This document shows positions 1 through 9,822 of a stretch of DNA of 41,499 bases, piece by piece (within the stretch, counting starts at the first letter, position 1; the number at the start of each line of letters is the position of its first letter). The stretch is from the NCBI GenBank assembly GCA_021790215.1, contig JAJYIG010000004.1, positions 1 to 41,499 of the forward strand. Direction: 5' to 3'. This stretch comes from a bacterium. GTDB lineage: Bacteria; Patescibacteriota; Microgenomatia; UBA8517. The notes under the pieces are model-generated. The model had not been told where the DNA came from and ran no database searches. It worked only from the letters and a program-made list of their open reading frames with translations. The position numbers and the translations under genes are program-made.

Positions 1-81
1 ACATTGGTATACACAGTGGCTTAAATGAATTAAATCCATCCTCCAATTTTAACACCAACAAAAAGCTGCAGGGATAACTCC

Positions 82-106
82 ATCCCACGACCTTACGGTC
101 GGGGAT
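82..106 (+). other. Stem-loop just upstream of the homing endonuclease-like ORF
   Basis: ATCCC-a-CGACC-TTAC-GGTCG-GGGAT: 10 paired bases with one bulged A, ending 4 nt before the GTG start. Confidence 0.6.
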
Positions 107-110
107 CTAA

Positions 111-752
111 GTGAGGATCTTTAGAGAAACTCCGGAAGAAAAAGCTTACATGATTGGATTTCGCTTAGGCGATCTTGGAGTTAGACAGTCGAGTAAAAAA
201 ACAAAAATGATTGTGGTTGGATCAAGTACAACTAAAAAGGAACAGGTAACTCTAATCAAAAACCTATTTAATAAATACTCAAAAGTATGGATTAGCAAAC
301 CAAATAACGTTGGCGTTATCAACGTTTCTACCATCCTCCACCCTTCGTTTTCCTTTTTGTTACCAAAAAGTATAAATATCGAAAAATGGATTGTATCGAA
401 CGATACAAACATGGCGGCTTTTGTTGGTGGGTACATAGATGCTGAAGGAAGCTTTGGAGTTTACAATAAAAGATCCAGATTTCGGTTGGGGTCGTATGAT
501 AATAAGATACTCAAACAAATTCATACATGGCTCCGAAAATTCAACATAAAATCAATATACATTCTCGAGAGGCAGAAAAAGGTGGGCCAGAACTGTGATT
601 TCTGGAGAATTACCGTTAATGAAGCTAGGTCTCTAATGAAATTATATAGAATAATCTTCTCATATCTCAAACACTCAAAAAGGAAAGCTGACTTTATAAA
701 AGTTATTAAAAATATAAATTTGAGGGCACAAAATGGTACAATTCAGCTATGA
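111..752 (+). CDS. LAGLIDADG-type homing endonuclease-like protein, GTG start
   Basis: Two LAGLIDADG-like motifs: 'YMIGFRLGDLGV' near the N-terminus and 'FVGGYIDAEGSFGV' mid-protein. An in-frame TAA (108-110) directly precedes the GTG start. Confidence 0.85.
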   Translation: MRIFRETPEEKAYMIGFRLGDLGVRQSSKKTKMIVVGSSTTKKEQVTLIKNLFNKYSKVWISKPNNVGVINVSTILHPSFSFLLPKSINIEKWIVSNDTNMAAFVGGYIDAEGSFGVYNKRSRFRLGSYDNKILKQIHTWLRKFNIKSIYILERQKKVGQNCDFWRITVNEARSLMKLYRIIFSYLKHSKRKADFIKVIKNINLRAQNGTIQL

Positions 753-2164
753 AGAAAAATTTTTATATTACCACAACCTTACCATACGTGAATTCAGACC
801 CGCACGTGGGATTCGCATTGGAAATTGTGCAGGCAGATGCACTGGCACGGTATCACAAGCTTCTGGGTGAAAATGTCGTTTTTAATTTCGGCACAGATGA
901 ACATGGCCAAAAGATTTACGAAAAGGCTCTAAAAGAAGGAAAAGATTTGCAAAAATATTGCGACGAATATGCTGTCAAATTCGATGCTCTAAAAAAAGCC
1001 CTCAATCTTAGCTATACAAACTTTATCAGAACCACGGATCCCAAACACATCAAGGCGGCTCAGGAATTTTGGAAGCTTTGCGACAAAAACGGAGATATCT
1101 ATAAGAAACTTTACAAAACCAAGTATTGTGTGGGTTGCGAACTGGAAAAAACTGATTCAGAACTCGTCGATAGCCGCTGTCCGCTCCATCCAAATCAGGA
1201 GCTCGAGATAATTGAGGAGGAAAACTACTTCTTTAAATTTAGTAAATACCAAAAGCCTCTTTTGGAATTTTATGAAAAAAATCCGGATTTTGTAGTTCCT
1301 GCCGGAAAATTCAATGAAATCAAAACTTTTGTGGAAAACGGTATTTCCGATTTCTCTATCTCAAGACTTAAATCCAAGTTGCCATGGGGAATTCCCGTTC
1401 CTGGAGACGACACGCAAGTAATGTATGTTTGGTTTGATGCCTTGATCAACTATATTTCAACGTTAGGTTGGCCGGGAGATAAGAAAAACTTTGAAGATTT
1501 TTGGCCCGGAATTCAAGTCGCCGGAAAGGATAATCTAAGGCAGCAGACAGCCATTTGGCAGGCGATGCTTCTTTCCGCCGGAATTCCGAATTCCAAGCAG
1601 GTTTTTATCCATGGATTTATTACTATTAACGGACAAAAGATCAGTAAGAGTCTGGGTAATACAATTAACCCGATTGAAGTTGCGGAAAAATACGGGACGG
1701 ATGCTTTGCGTTATTATCTTCTTGCAAAAATTAATCCATACGAGGATTCAGATTTTGCATTCGAAAAATTTGAGGAAACTTACAACGGAGAACTTGCCAA
1801 CGGTCTCGGAAACCTAACTTCAAGAGTTGCTAAACTCTGCGAAAAACCAGGCTTTGAATTTCACTATATTGATATATATCAATATAGTGAACAAATCGGG
1901 AAGCAATTGGAGCAATATAGATTTGACCAGGCGCTTAAAATAATCTGGGAAGATGTCACTGAAACCGATAAATATATTAATGAAAAGGAACCGTGGAAAT
2001 TGGAAGGAGAAAACCTAAAAGAGGTTTTGGATAAGTCAGTTAAATCCATACGGCAAATAGCACACAACCTGAAGCCCTTCCTTCCAAAAACAGCCGAAAA
2101 AATCGAAGGGCAATTTGCAGGACCTGAGATAAAATCTCAGCCAGCTCTTTTCCCCAGGTTGTAA
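749..2164 (+). CDS. metG: Methionyl-tRNA synthetase (short form)
   Basis: 'TTTLPYVNSDPHVGFALEIVQADALARY', 'FGTDEHGQKI', 'YCVGCELEKTDSELVDSRCP', 'GKDNLRQQTAIWQAMLL', 'KISKSLGNTINP'. Confidence 0.97.
   Translation: MKKNFYITTTLPYVNSDPHVGFALEIVQADALARYHKLLGENVVFNFGTDEHGQKIYEKALKEGKDLQKYCDEYAVKFDALKKALNLSYTNFIRTTDPKHIKAAQEFWKLCDKNGDIYKKLYKTKYCVGCELEKTDSELVDSRCPLHPNQELEIIEEENYFFKFSKYQKPLLEFYEKNPDFVVPAGKFNEIKTFVENGISDFSISRLKSKLPWGIPVPGDDTQVMYVWFDALINYISTLGWPGDKKNFEDFWPGIQVAGKDNLRQQTAIWQAMLLSAGIPNSKQVFIHGFITINGQKISKSLGNTINPIEVAEKYGTDALRYYLLAKINPYEDSDFAFEKFEETYNGELANGLGNLTSRVAKLCEKPGFEFHYIDIYQYSEQIGKQLEQYRFDQALKIIWEDVTETDKYINEKEPWKLEGENLKEVLDKSVKSIRQIAHNLKPFLPKTAEKIEGQFAGPEIKSQPALFPRL
1860..1891. repeat. 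Perfect 32-bp palindrome inside metG
   Basis: TTCACTATATTGATATATATCAATATAGTGAA equals its own reverse complement. Confidence 0.95.
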
Positions 2165-2211
2165 GCTAATACTACAGTATTTGCGGGCAGGTCCGACTGT
2201 AAAATATAAAA

Positions 2212-3699
2212 ATGCGAAAATTTATTGAAAAACATCAAGACGGAATTCAACGGGGGTTAGAAATTTTACCAGGTTTTGTCTCATGGAATTTGATCCTATT
2301 CCCTTATTGGGGAATAATAGTTATGCCGGTTGTTGTAGCCTATTTTATATTAATTTTCAATGTCTATTGGTTCTATCAATCACTCCAAATCGCTATCACT
2401 TCCATTATTTCCCATATTAAAATCCAGGCCGCAAAAATTTATGATTGGATGGGAGACGTCAGAGGGTTCCCCGACTGGCAAAGGGTGCGACATGTTGTAA
2501 TCATAACAACCTACAAGGAACCGGAGCATATTTTGGAAAGAACACTTAAATCTCTCGCTGATCAGGAACTTCCAACCAAACAAATAATTCCAGTTCTTGC
2601 TATGGAGGAAAAAGAATCCGAGGAAGAAAGGCTCAAAAAGTTTAAATCATTAAATGCAAAATTCGGAAAAGTTTTTGGGCATCTTTACATAACAACTCAT
2701 CCTTTACTTACCGGTGAGGTTGCGGGAAAAGCTTCTAACGAAAGATATGCCGCCATTTGGATCAAGAAAAATTATATCGACAAAAATAAAATTGACATCA
2801 ATTATGTAACCGTTACAAGCTGCGACGCTGACCACAAATTTCACCCAAAACACTTTGCAAACCTGACTTATAAATTCCTGGATAATCCTGACAGATATAA
2901 AACTTTTTGGCAGCCATCTGTCATGTTCTACAACAATATTTGGGAAATTCCAGCAATTACCCGAGTTCCCAATACCCTAATGACCATTTGGAATCTTTCC
3001 CAGTTATCACGGCGCGACAGGCTCATAAATTGCCAAAATTATTCACTTTCTTTTAAACTTTTGGACGAAACCGGCTATTGGGATGCTGATAAAATTCCGG
3101 AGGACTGGGGAATATTTTTTAAGGCATTTTATAAAACCAGAGGGGTTGAGGTGGAACCAATTTATTTACCACTCCTTGCTGATGCGGCCCAATCAACTTC
3201 ATTCTGGAAAACTATCAAAAATCAATACCAGCAAATTCAGAGGTGGGCTTGGGGCGTATCCGACGATCCTTGGATAATCAAAAGTTATTTTCTGACACGC
3301 GATGTTCCTTTTTGGGACAAGACTTTGCGTCTGATTCAAGTAACTTGGGCTCACTTCTCCTGGCCGGTAAATTGGTTTATTATTACGGTCGGACTAACCC
3401 TTCCGACTCTTCTTAACCCCGCCTTCGGCAGAACAGTTCTTGGTTATACGGTACCCAAACTTTCATCTTTTATTCTCACAATCTCGCTCGTATTTTTGGG
3501 TATAACAATCATCATTGATAGTTTACAAAAACCGGCAAGACCAAAAAACGTCCCCTTCTGGCGCCAGCTTCTGATTCCTTTTGAATTTGTCCTGATGCCA
3601 ATCTCGGGATTTTTCTTTTCAGCTCTTCCCGGAATCGACGCTCATACCAGATTAATGTTGGGTAAGTATATGGAATACAAAGTTACCGAGAAAGTCTAA
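2212..3699 (+). CDS. Family 2 glycosyltransferase, membrane-associated, processive type
   Basis: 'HVVIITTYKEPEHILERTLKSLADQ', DxD-like 'SCDADHKF', 'EDWGIFFKAF', 'QQIQRW' (QxxRW), N- and C-terminal hydrophobic segments. Confidence 0.85.
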   Translation: MRKFIEKHQDGIQRGLEILPGFVSWNLILFPYWGIIVMPVVVAYFILIFNVYWFYQSLQIAITSIISHIKIQAAKIYDWMGDVRGFPDWQRVRHVVIITTYKEPEHILERTLKSLADQELPTKQIIPVLAMEEKESEEERLKKFKSLNAKFGKVFGHLYITTHPLLTGEVAGKASNERYAAIWIKKNYIDKNKIDINYVTVTSCDADHKFHPKHFANLTYKFLDNPDRYKTFWQPSVMFYNNIWEIPAITRVPNTLMTIWNLSQLSRRDRLINCQNYSLSFKLLDETGYWDADKIPEDWGIFFKAFYKTRGVEVEPIYLPLLADAAQSTSFWKTIKNQYQQIQRWAWGVSDDPWIIKSYFLTRDVPFWDKTLRLIQVTWAHFSWPVNWFIITVGLTLPTLLNPAFGRTVLGYTVPKLSSFILTISLVFLGITIIIDSLQKPARPKNVPFWRQLLIPFEFVLMPISGFFFSALPGIDAHTRLMLGKYMEYKVTEKV

Positions 3700-4640
3700 G
3701 AAGATTTGTAAAATTTGATTGTTTTTTGAAGTCCTTCGTCTAAATTTACTTTTGGTTTCCAGTTTAAAACATTTTCAGCTTTACCAATATCCGGTTTTCT
3801 TCTCATGGGATCATCCTTCCTAAAAGTTCCGGAAAATTTAATTTCTGACTCGGAATTAGTCAATCTGATAATCTTATCTGCCAACTCGGCAATCGAATGT
3901 TCATCAGGGTTCCCCAAATTGAAGACTTCTCCTTTTGTACTGTCAGAAAACATTGCTTTCATTATCCCTTCAATTAAATCACTTACATAACAAAAAGATC
4001 TCGTTTGGCTTCCATCCCCATCAATATTTATTTGATCACCGGCAATGGCCGCCGTTATGAAATTGGAGATTACCCTGCCATCGTCCTTCTGCATTTTAGG
4101 TCCATAAGTATTAAAAATTCTGACAATTCTTGCATCGATACCGTATTTATGAATAAAGACATAAGTTGACGCTTCGGCAAAGCGTTTGCTTTCGTCATAA
4201 CAAGACCTCGGACCAAAGGAGTTTACATTCCCCCAATATGTCTCCTTCTGAGGGTGTTCCAAAGGATCACCGTAAACTTCAGAGGTGGAGGCAATTAATA
4301 CCTTGGAAGAGTCCTTTTTTGCTAATTCAAGTATATTTAAAGTGCCCATTGAATTGGCCAAAAGCGTCTCTTCCGAATAATTTTGGTAGTCAATAGGGGA
4401 CGCCGGAGAGGCAAGGTGAAAGATATGACTAAACGCACCTTTTTTTACTTCGTCAGATAGTTTAACTACATCGTTATCTATAAATTCAAAATTTTCATTG
4501 CCGATTAGATTTTCAATATTTTTTTGGGAACCGGTAATGAAATTGTCCAAACAGACAACTTTATACCCCCCATTGATTAATTTCTCGCATAGATGAGAAC
4601 CAACAAATCCGGCGCCGCCCGTAACCAATACTCTTTGCAT
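3696..4640 (-). CDS. NAD-dependent epimerase/dehydratase, UDP-glucuronate decarboxylase (UDP-xylose synthase)-like
   Basis: 'RVLVTGGAGFVGSHL', 'HLASPASP', 'STSEVYGDP', 'GPRSCYDESKRFAEA' (YxxxK), 'RIFNTYGP'. Start moved from 4676 to the ATG at 4640, before MQRVLVTGG and behind a -10-like hexamer. Confidence 0.88.
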   Translation of the reverse strand: MQRVLVTGGAGFVGSHLCEKLINGGYKVVCLDNFITGSQKNIENLIGNENFEFIDNDVVKLSDEVKKGAFSHIFHLASPASPIDYQNYSEETLLANSMGTLNILELAKKDSSKVLIASTSEVYGDPLEHPQKETYWGNVNSFGPRSCYDESKRFAEASTYVFIHKYGIDARIVRIFNTYGPKMQKDDGRVISNFITAAIAGDQINIDGDGSQTRSFCYVSDLIEGIMKAMFSDSTKGEVFNLGNPDEHSIAELADKIIRLTNSESEIKFSGTFRKDDPMRRKPDIGKAENVLNWKPKVNLDEGLQKTIKFYKSS

Positions 4641-4699
4641 AGCCAAAGTATACCAGCTCTGCTTTGCCATTTCCAAATGAAATGATAAACTAAATTAGT

Positions 4700-6211
4700 A
4701 TGAAGTCTGTCTGGCAAAAACTACACAAGATTGGTGCAATACTTCACCTTCCGGACATGCCAAATTGGGTTGTTGGAATTCTTGCTTTAGTTTTAATTCT
4801 CAGAATTCCCTCTTTTTTTGAACCTTATTATTACGGTGATGAAATGGTTTATCTAACCCTTGGTCAAGGAATCCACCAGGGATTAACTCTTTATAAAGAC
4901 ATCCACGACAACAAACCCCCGCTTCTCTACTTTACTGCCGCCATCGCAGGAAATCTTTTTTGGTTCAAGGTAATTTTGGCTTTTTGGAGTTTCGCAACAA
5001 TCTTTATTTTTTATAAGCTTTCGGAACGTCTCTTTGCGGGTAGGGTAAATGCTCAAAAAATCTCTACACTGATTTTTGCACTTCTAACCACGCTCCCTCT
5101 TTTGGAAGGAAATATTGCCAACGCTGAACTTTTTATGATCGGGCCGAGTATTTTGGCCATTCTCCTTTTATTAAGTGACAAATTAAATATTAAAAAGGTG
5201 TTTATGGCGGGAATCCTTTTCGGATTTGCCACACTTTTCAAAGTTCCCGCCGCATTTGATCTGCCGGTAATAATCATCTTTTGGCTGATTACAAAAAACT
5301 TGCGCAGCAACTGGAAGGAAATTATCAAAAACTCTTTTGTGCTGACTGCCGGATTTGCGCTGCCAATAATTCTAACTTTTGTCTGGTATTTTTCAAAAGG
5401 AGCTCTTTCTGAATATATAAGGGCGGCTTTCCTGCAAAATATTGGATATCTGAGCAGTTTCAGACCCGGTGACATACAAAAGCCATTCTTAGTCCGAAAC
5501 GGACCGCTTCTAATACGCGCAGCGGTTGTGGCGGTATCTTTTATCATTCTTTATGTTTTCAGAAGAAAGCTTTCTAGAAATCTTATATTGTTTAGCGTAT
5601 GGACTTTTCTGGCTCTTTTTGCGATTACACTTTCGGAAAGACCATACCCGCATTACTTCATTCAGGCAGTTGCACCAGTTTCCTTTCTTTTAACGATGCT
5701 GTTTTCTGAAAAAAGTATTGAGCAGTCTTTGTCTATTATTCCGCTAACCGTTGCCTTTTTAGTTCCTGTCGTATACAAGTTTTACTACTACCCCACGACA
5801 AGTTACTATACAAGGTTTATCGAGTTTGCCACACAAAAAATTGATAAGAAAACATACTTCAGTATGTTTTCGGCAAATACGAATAGAAATTATGAGATTG
5901 CCGAGTTTCTTGTAAACTCGAGTCTTCCAAGCGACAAAGTCTTTATGTGGGACTCCGATTCTGCCGCCGTCTATGCCCTTTCAAGACGTCTTCCCCCAAT
6001 AAAATACGTTGTTCCATATCATGTTTACGATTACTCAAGTACAGCTATTGTGGCAAAGGAAATAGAAAAAGACCTCCCCAAATTTATAATTCTCACTTCC
6101 GGAAATCCCTACCCGGAACTTACAGGACTTATTAGAAGTAAGTACTTATTGGTTAGAGAAATCGGAAATGCAAGTATTTATTCAGAAATCAATTTGGCTT
6201 CGGGAAGATAA
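4700..6211 (+). CDS. Glycosyltransferase family 39/ArnT-like integral membrane protein
   Basis: N-terminal 'FFEPYYYGDEMVYLTLGQGIHQGLTLYKDIHDNKPPLLYF' resembles the GT39/PMT first-loop pattern; many hydrophobic segments. Confidence 0.75.
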   Translation: MKSVWQKLHKIGAILHLPDMPNWVVGILALVLILRIPSFFEPYYYGDEMVYLTLGQGIHQGLTLYKDIHDNKPPLLYFTAAIAGNLFWFKVILAFWSFATIFIFYKLSERLFAGRVNAQKISTLIFALLTTLPLLEGNIANAELFMIGPSILAILLLLSDKLNIKKVFMAGILFGFATLFKVPAAFDLPVIIIFWLITKNLRSNWKEIIKNSFVLTAGFALPIILTFVWYFSKGALSEYIRAAFLQNIGYLSSFRPGDIQKPFLVRNGPLLIRAAVVAVSFIILYVFRRKLSRNLILFSVWTFLALFAITLSERPYPHYFIQAVAPVSFLLTMLFSEKSIEQSLSIIPLTVAFLVPVVYKFYYYPTTSYYTRFIEFATQKIDKKTYFSMFSANTNRNYEIAEFLVNSSLPSDKVFMWDSDSAAVYALSRRLPPIKYVVPYHVYDYSSTAIVAKEIEKDLPKFIILTSGNPYPELTGLIRSKYLLVREIGNASIYSEINLASGR

Positions 6212-6229
6212 CTGGTGTAAAATCTCCCT

Positions 6230-6571
6230 ATGGACGCCAGGTGGAAAAGTCTTCCTTTGAGAAATCTCTATTATCTTGCATTAATTATAGATATAGGTAC
6301 AGGAGTGGCGATTGTCACTCTGGGAAACTATCTTCCCCCGGTTGTTCCTCTTTTTTATGGGTTGCCTGTCGGACAAGATCAACTGACATCCACATTCGGA
6401 CTTCTAATTGCCCCCGCCGTCTCAGCCTTAATTGCGGTCATAAATTTTTTAATCAGCTTCTGGGTTAGAGATTCATTCCTGAGAAAAGTTCTGGCAATTT
6501 CCTCCATCATTCTCTCCATTCTAACAACCATTACAGTTATAAAAATAATATTCTTGGTTGGTTTTTTCTAA
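6230..6571 (+). CDS. Small membrane protein of unknown function
   Basis: 113 aa with about three hydrophobic segments, between envelope genes, with a -10-like hexamer 6 nt upstream. Confidence 0.6.
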   Translation: MDARWKSLPLRNLYYLALIIDIGTGVAIVTLGNYLPPVVPLFYGLPVGQDQLTSTFGLLIAPAVSALIAVINFLISFWVRDSFLRKVLAISSIILSILTTITVIKIIFLVGFF

Positions 6572-6582
6572 AATCATCTTTT

Positions 6583-7665
6583 ATGGAAACTTTGCGGAAT
6601 CTTTTTTTACTACCATGGCTAGCTTCCGCTATTATTGCCTTCGCGGCCACACCGATAGTAATTAAATTTGCAGGGAAGTTTGGAATAATAGACGACCCAA
6701 AAAAAAATAAACACCCAAAGGTAATTCACACCTATCCAATTCCCCGTGGCGGCGGAATTCCAATTTTTTTAGCAATCCTTTCTTGTATTCTAATTTTCCT
6801 ACCCCTCGATAAACATGCCGTAGGAATTCTGATTGGAGCAGCTATCTTGGTAGTTATGGGAACGCTCGACGATAAATACAATTTAAATCCTTATTTGAGG
6901 CTTGCATTGGGCTTTGTCGCGGCGGCAGCTCCAATTGCTGCCGGAATAGGGATTGCCTTTGTTTCAAATCCTTTCGGAGGAATAATTGACCTGAGTCATC
7001 CTCAATTAACATTTTCGCTTTTTGGGAACATTCATAACATTTGGGTTGTTTCAGACATCTTTGCTTTGATTTGGATAACCTTCTTGATGAATATCGTCAA
7101 TATGGGTGCCAAAGGCGTTGATGGACAATTGAGTGGTGTTACAGTAATTGCCGCTCTCACTATTGCTTTACTTTCATTAAAATATTCTGCTGATATTGCA
7201 CAATGGCCGGTAATAATCCTGGCAGGTATTACTGCCGGAGCTTATCTCGGTTTTTTACCCTGGCATATCTTTCCGCAAAAAATCATGCCAGGTTACGGAG
7301 GAAGCACCTTGGCAGGATACCTTCTGGCAATTCTTTCAATTCTTTCTACAACCAAGGTTGGTGCCTTGATGGTAGTTTTGGGAGTCCCTCTTATCGACAC
7401 AGGCTACACAATTGTTAGAAGGATCATGAACGGAAAATCCCCCGTCTGGGGAGATAGAGGACATTTGCATCATAGACTTCTAGATGCAGGATTCAGCAAA
7501 ACTCAGGTAGCTGCCCTCTATTGGGGAATGACGGCAATCCTCGGAGTTCTAGCTCTAAATTTGAATACAAAGACAAAGCTGTATACAATGATTGGCATAG
7601 CATTTGGAATCGGGGGACTAATTTTGTGGCTAACTTACCAATCGAAAGACAAAAAAATAATTTAA
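6583..7665 (+). CDS. Undecaprenyl-phosphate sugar-1-phosphate transferase, WecA/TagO/MraY-like
   Basis: 'IPRGGGIPIF', 'GTLDDKYNLNPYLRL', 'NIVNMGAKGVDGQLSGVTVI', 'GDRGHLHHRLLDAGFS'. Confidence 0.92.
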   Translation: METLRNLFLLPWLASAIIAFAATPIVIKFAGKFGIIDDPKKNKHPKVIHTYPIPRGGGIPIFLAILSCILIFLPLDKHAVGILIGAAILVVMGTLDDKYNLNPYLRLALGFVAAAAPIAAGIGIAFVSNPFGGIIDLSHPQLTFSLFGNIHNIWVVSDIFALIWITFLMNIVNMGAKGVDGQLSGVTVIAALTIALLSLKYSADIAQWPVIILAGITAGAYLGFLPWHIFPQKIMPGYGGSTLAGYLLAILSILSTTKVGALMVVLGVPLIDTGYTIVRRIMNGKSPVWGDRGHLHHRLLDAGFSKTQVAALYWGMTAILGVLALNLNTKTKLYTMIGIAFGIGGLILWLTYQSKDKKII

Positions 7666-8597
7666 TCGTTGCGTTAGTTAAGTCAGCGCGGCCTGTGCAT
7701 TGGATCAAAAATCTGGCCGTTTTTGCGGCGCTACTTCTTTCCGGACTTCTTCTAAAAAAAGGCCTTTTCGTTGATACTTTTTGGGCATTTATTGCGTTTG
7801 ACTTTGCTACATCGGCAACTTATGTAGTGAACGATCTTTTTGACATCGAGCTTGATCGACTACATCCGATTAAAAAATTTCGGCCAATTGCTTCCGGCGA
7901 CCTTCCGAAAGGATTAGCTGTTATGGAAGCTCTATTACTAGCAATGGTTGCACTTACAATATCAGGAACTTTAAGTTATCTATTCTTTTTAATAATTATC
8001 GGGTATTTGGTTTTGCAATTCTTCTACAGCGCTGGCCTAAAAAATATTGCAATTTTGGACATACTGATTATCGCAACAGGGTTTATCTTGAGAGTCTATG
8101 CAGGAGCTTTCGTCATTAATGCCCATCTTTCCGTCTGGTTTCTTCTTTGTGTAATCTCGACCGCTCTTTTCCTGGCATCAGGAAAAAGGAGATCTGAGCT
8201 TAATTTAATTCAGCAGTCATCTCAAATTACGAGGAAAAGTCTTATCAGCTACAAAAAAGACCTTTTGAACTCATATGTCACAATGTTTGGAAATGCATCA
8301 TGGCTTAGCTGGTCGCTTTATACATTCTTCGAAAGCCCCAGGACGGATACTGGCTTTTGGCTTACATTAGCAGAGATATCGAGAACAGCCACTATCAGCA
8401 AACTTCTTATGGTCACAATCCCTGTGGTCATTTTTGGCATTATGAGATATGAATCCCTCATCTTTGAGGGTAGAAGCGAGGCACCGGAAAAAATACTTCT
8501 TAGCGACAAAGCCCTGATTTTTGCAGTAATCATCTGGGTAATAATGGTTCTATTAATCGTATACGCCGGGGTATCATCAAACACCCCCGTTTACTAA
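7626..8597 (+). CDS. UbiA-family prenyltransferase, decaprenyl-phosphate phosphoribosyltransferase-like
   Basis: 'SARPVHWIKNLAVFAALL', 'NDLFDIELDRLHPIKKFRPIASGDLP', polytopic. Start moved from 7521 to the in-frame GTG at 7626 to reduce overlap with the previous gene. Confidence 0.82.
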   Translation: MANLPIERQKNNLIVALVKSARPVHWIKNLAVFAALLLSGLLLKKGLFVDTFWAFIAFDFATSATYVVNDLFDIELDRLHPIKKFRPIASGDLPKGLAVMEALLLAMVALTISGTLSYLFFLIIIGYLVLQFFYSAGLKNIAILDILIIATGFILRVYAGAFVINAHLSVWFLLCVISTALFLASGKRRSELNLIQQSSQITRKSLISYKKDLLNSYVTMFGNASWLSWSLYTFFESPRTDTGFWLTLAEISRTATISKLLMVTIPVVIFGIMRYESLIFEGRSEAPEKILLSDKALIFAVIIWVIMVLLIVYAGVSSNTPVY

Positions 8598-8619
8598 AAG
8601 TCCATATGTTTCTAAAGTG

Positions 8620-9501
8620 TTATGGAGTCGGCGTCAGTAAGGTGGCACTCTGGGTAGAAATTTGAGAATACTCATTAGAGACCCAACCGACAATTCCATT
8701 CGGAAGCCCAGCCACAGGCTCCTGATACTGAATTTCATACCATCCGGAAGCCACGTCTTGGTCAAGGTATGGATATTCACTTCCCGGTTTTACTTCAGCG
8801 ATCTCCTCTCCTGCATTCCCAGGCAGAGTCCTAACCCTCAAATACCCGGTTGGCGTTTTTAAAATTTTGACATATTTTTTTGGCTGATTTTGGGAGGAAG
8901 GAACCGTCTCGGAAGACGTCTCTGTTTTAATGTCCTTGCCCAACTTGGCAAAAACAGTAAGTCTATAACCGCTAAACGCTTGGACAGTCATTACCCTATC
9001 AACATATCCGGGAGCCTTAACTGTAATCCTATGTTGGGCAGGGGAAATGTTCGAAAGTTTAAGAGGAGCAAAGCCCTGGGGTGTTCCGTCAATCGAAACC
9101 TGCGCGTTATCCGGGGTCGAAATAACAATAAGTCCAGCCCCTCTTCCTCCTTCTCTATTAAAAGAAAGAACATCTCCCGAGGATTCATCCTCGGATGTAG
9201 CAAACTCCCTTCTGATAACCGTTTGTATCCCTGAAACAAGTGTAATTCTAGTCTCATAAGGCACCAAATTTTGATCGGTTACTTTCGGAACCAATTTAAG
9301 AGTTATTTCACCAGCAGGGAAAGATCCTGTAAATGGTGTTGAACCGACCAAATTGCTATTAACGTACACGCTTGCAGAAGGAGTTGTATCTATCAAAATT
9401 CCACCAGGTTTTTCTTTAAAATAACCAAGTAAAAAATAGAGCGTAGTAATAAAAATGCCAATCGAGATTATTAATATAACTATTGTTCTGAAGACTTTCA
9501 T
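8620..9501 (-). CDS. PEGA-domain membrane-anchored protein with C-terminal SH3-like domain
   Basis: Two PEGA-like units ('GILIDTTPSASVYVNSNLVGSTPF', 'GLIVISTPDNAQVSIDGTPQGFAPL'), C-terminal 'YLRVRTLPGNAGEEIAEVKPGSEYPYLDQ...GIVGWVSNEY'. Start set to the ATG before 'KVFRTIVILIISIG'. Confidence 0.82.
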   Translation of the reverse strand: MKVFRTIVILIISIGIFITTLYFLLGYFKEKPGGILIDTTPSASVYVNSNLVGSTPFTGSFPAGEITLKLVPKVTDQNLVPYETRITLVSGIQTVIRREFATSEDESSGDVLSFNREGGRGAGLIVISTPDNAQVSIDGTPQGFAPLKLSNISPAQHRITVKAPGYVDRVMTVQAFSGYRLTVFAKLGKDIKTETSSETVPSSQNQPKKYVKILKTPTGYLRVRTLPGNAGEEIAEVKPGSEYPYLDQDVASGWYEIQYQEPVAGLPNGIVGWVSNEYSQISTQSATLLTPTP

Positions 9502-9584
9502 TACTGGCGAGTGTAGCATATGATAAGCAAGGCTTACCACTCGGCTTACTGCAAGCCTCGTGGTAGAATACAAGAGACCTCAGC

Positions 9585-9655
9585 GACCGGATGCTCGAGT
9601 GGCTAGAGAGCGGTCTGCAAAACCGCGTACACGGGTTCGAATCCCGTTCCGGTCT
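9585..9655 (+). tRNA. tRNA-Cys(GCA)
   Basis: Acceptor GACCGGA/TCCGGTC, anticodon arm GCGGT-CTGCAAA-ACCGC, T arm ACGGG-TTCGAAT-CCCGT, discriminator T; no encoded CCA. Confidence 0.93.
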
Positions 9656-9720
9656 CTCACAAAGTTCAATCCCGTCTCGGGACCCGAAAGTGCCAAGTAA
9701 AGTGTTTGATATTTTGCACA

Positions 9721-9739
9721 CGAATCCCGTTCCGGTCTC
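9721..9739 (+). repeat. 19-bp direct repeat of the tRNA-Cys 3' end
   Basis: CGAATCCCGTTCCGGTCTC at 9638-9656 recurs exactly at 9721-9739. Confidence 0.9.
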
Positions 9740-9822
9740 AAACCAAATCTCTCACAACCATATCCATTTAATATACGATACTATGAATATGTGTTGCTAA
9801 ACTGTTTCAGGTAATAAGAAAT

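Noticed and set aside
1-110. Group I intron 5' half before the homing endonuclease-like ORF
   Set aside because: No convincing P7 or splice-site elements, and the 3' half would have to overlap the ORF and metG; kept only as a remark in the finding.
5053-5547. 164-aa minus-strand ORF
   Set aside because: Antisense to the GT39-like gene; no recognisable domain or start context.
9416-9721. 101-aa minus-strand ORF spanning the tRNA-Cys
   Set aside because: Crosses a well-formed tRNA gene and the PEGA gene; no protein-family signature.
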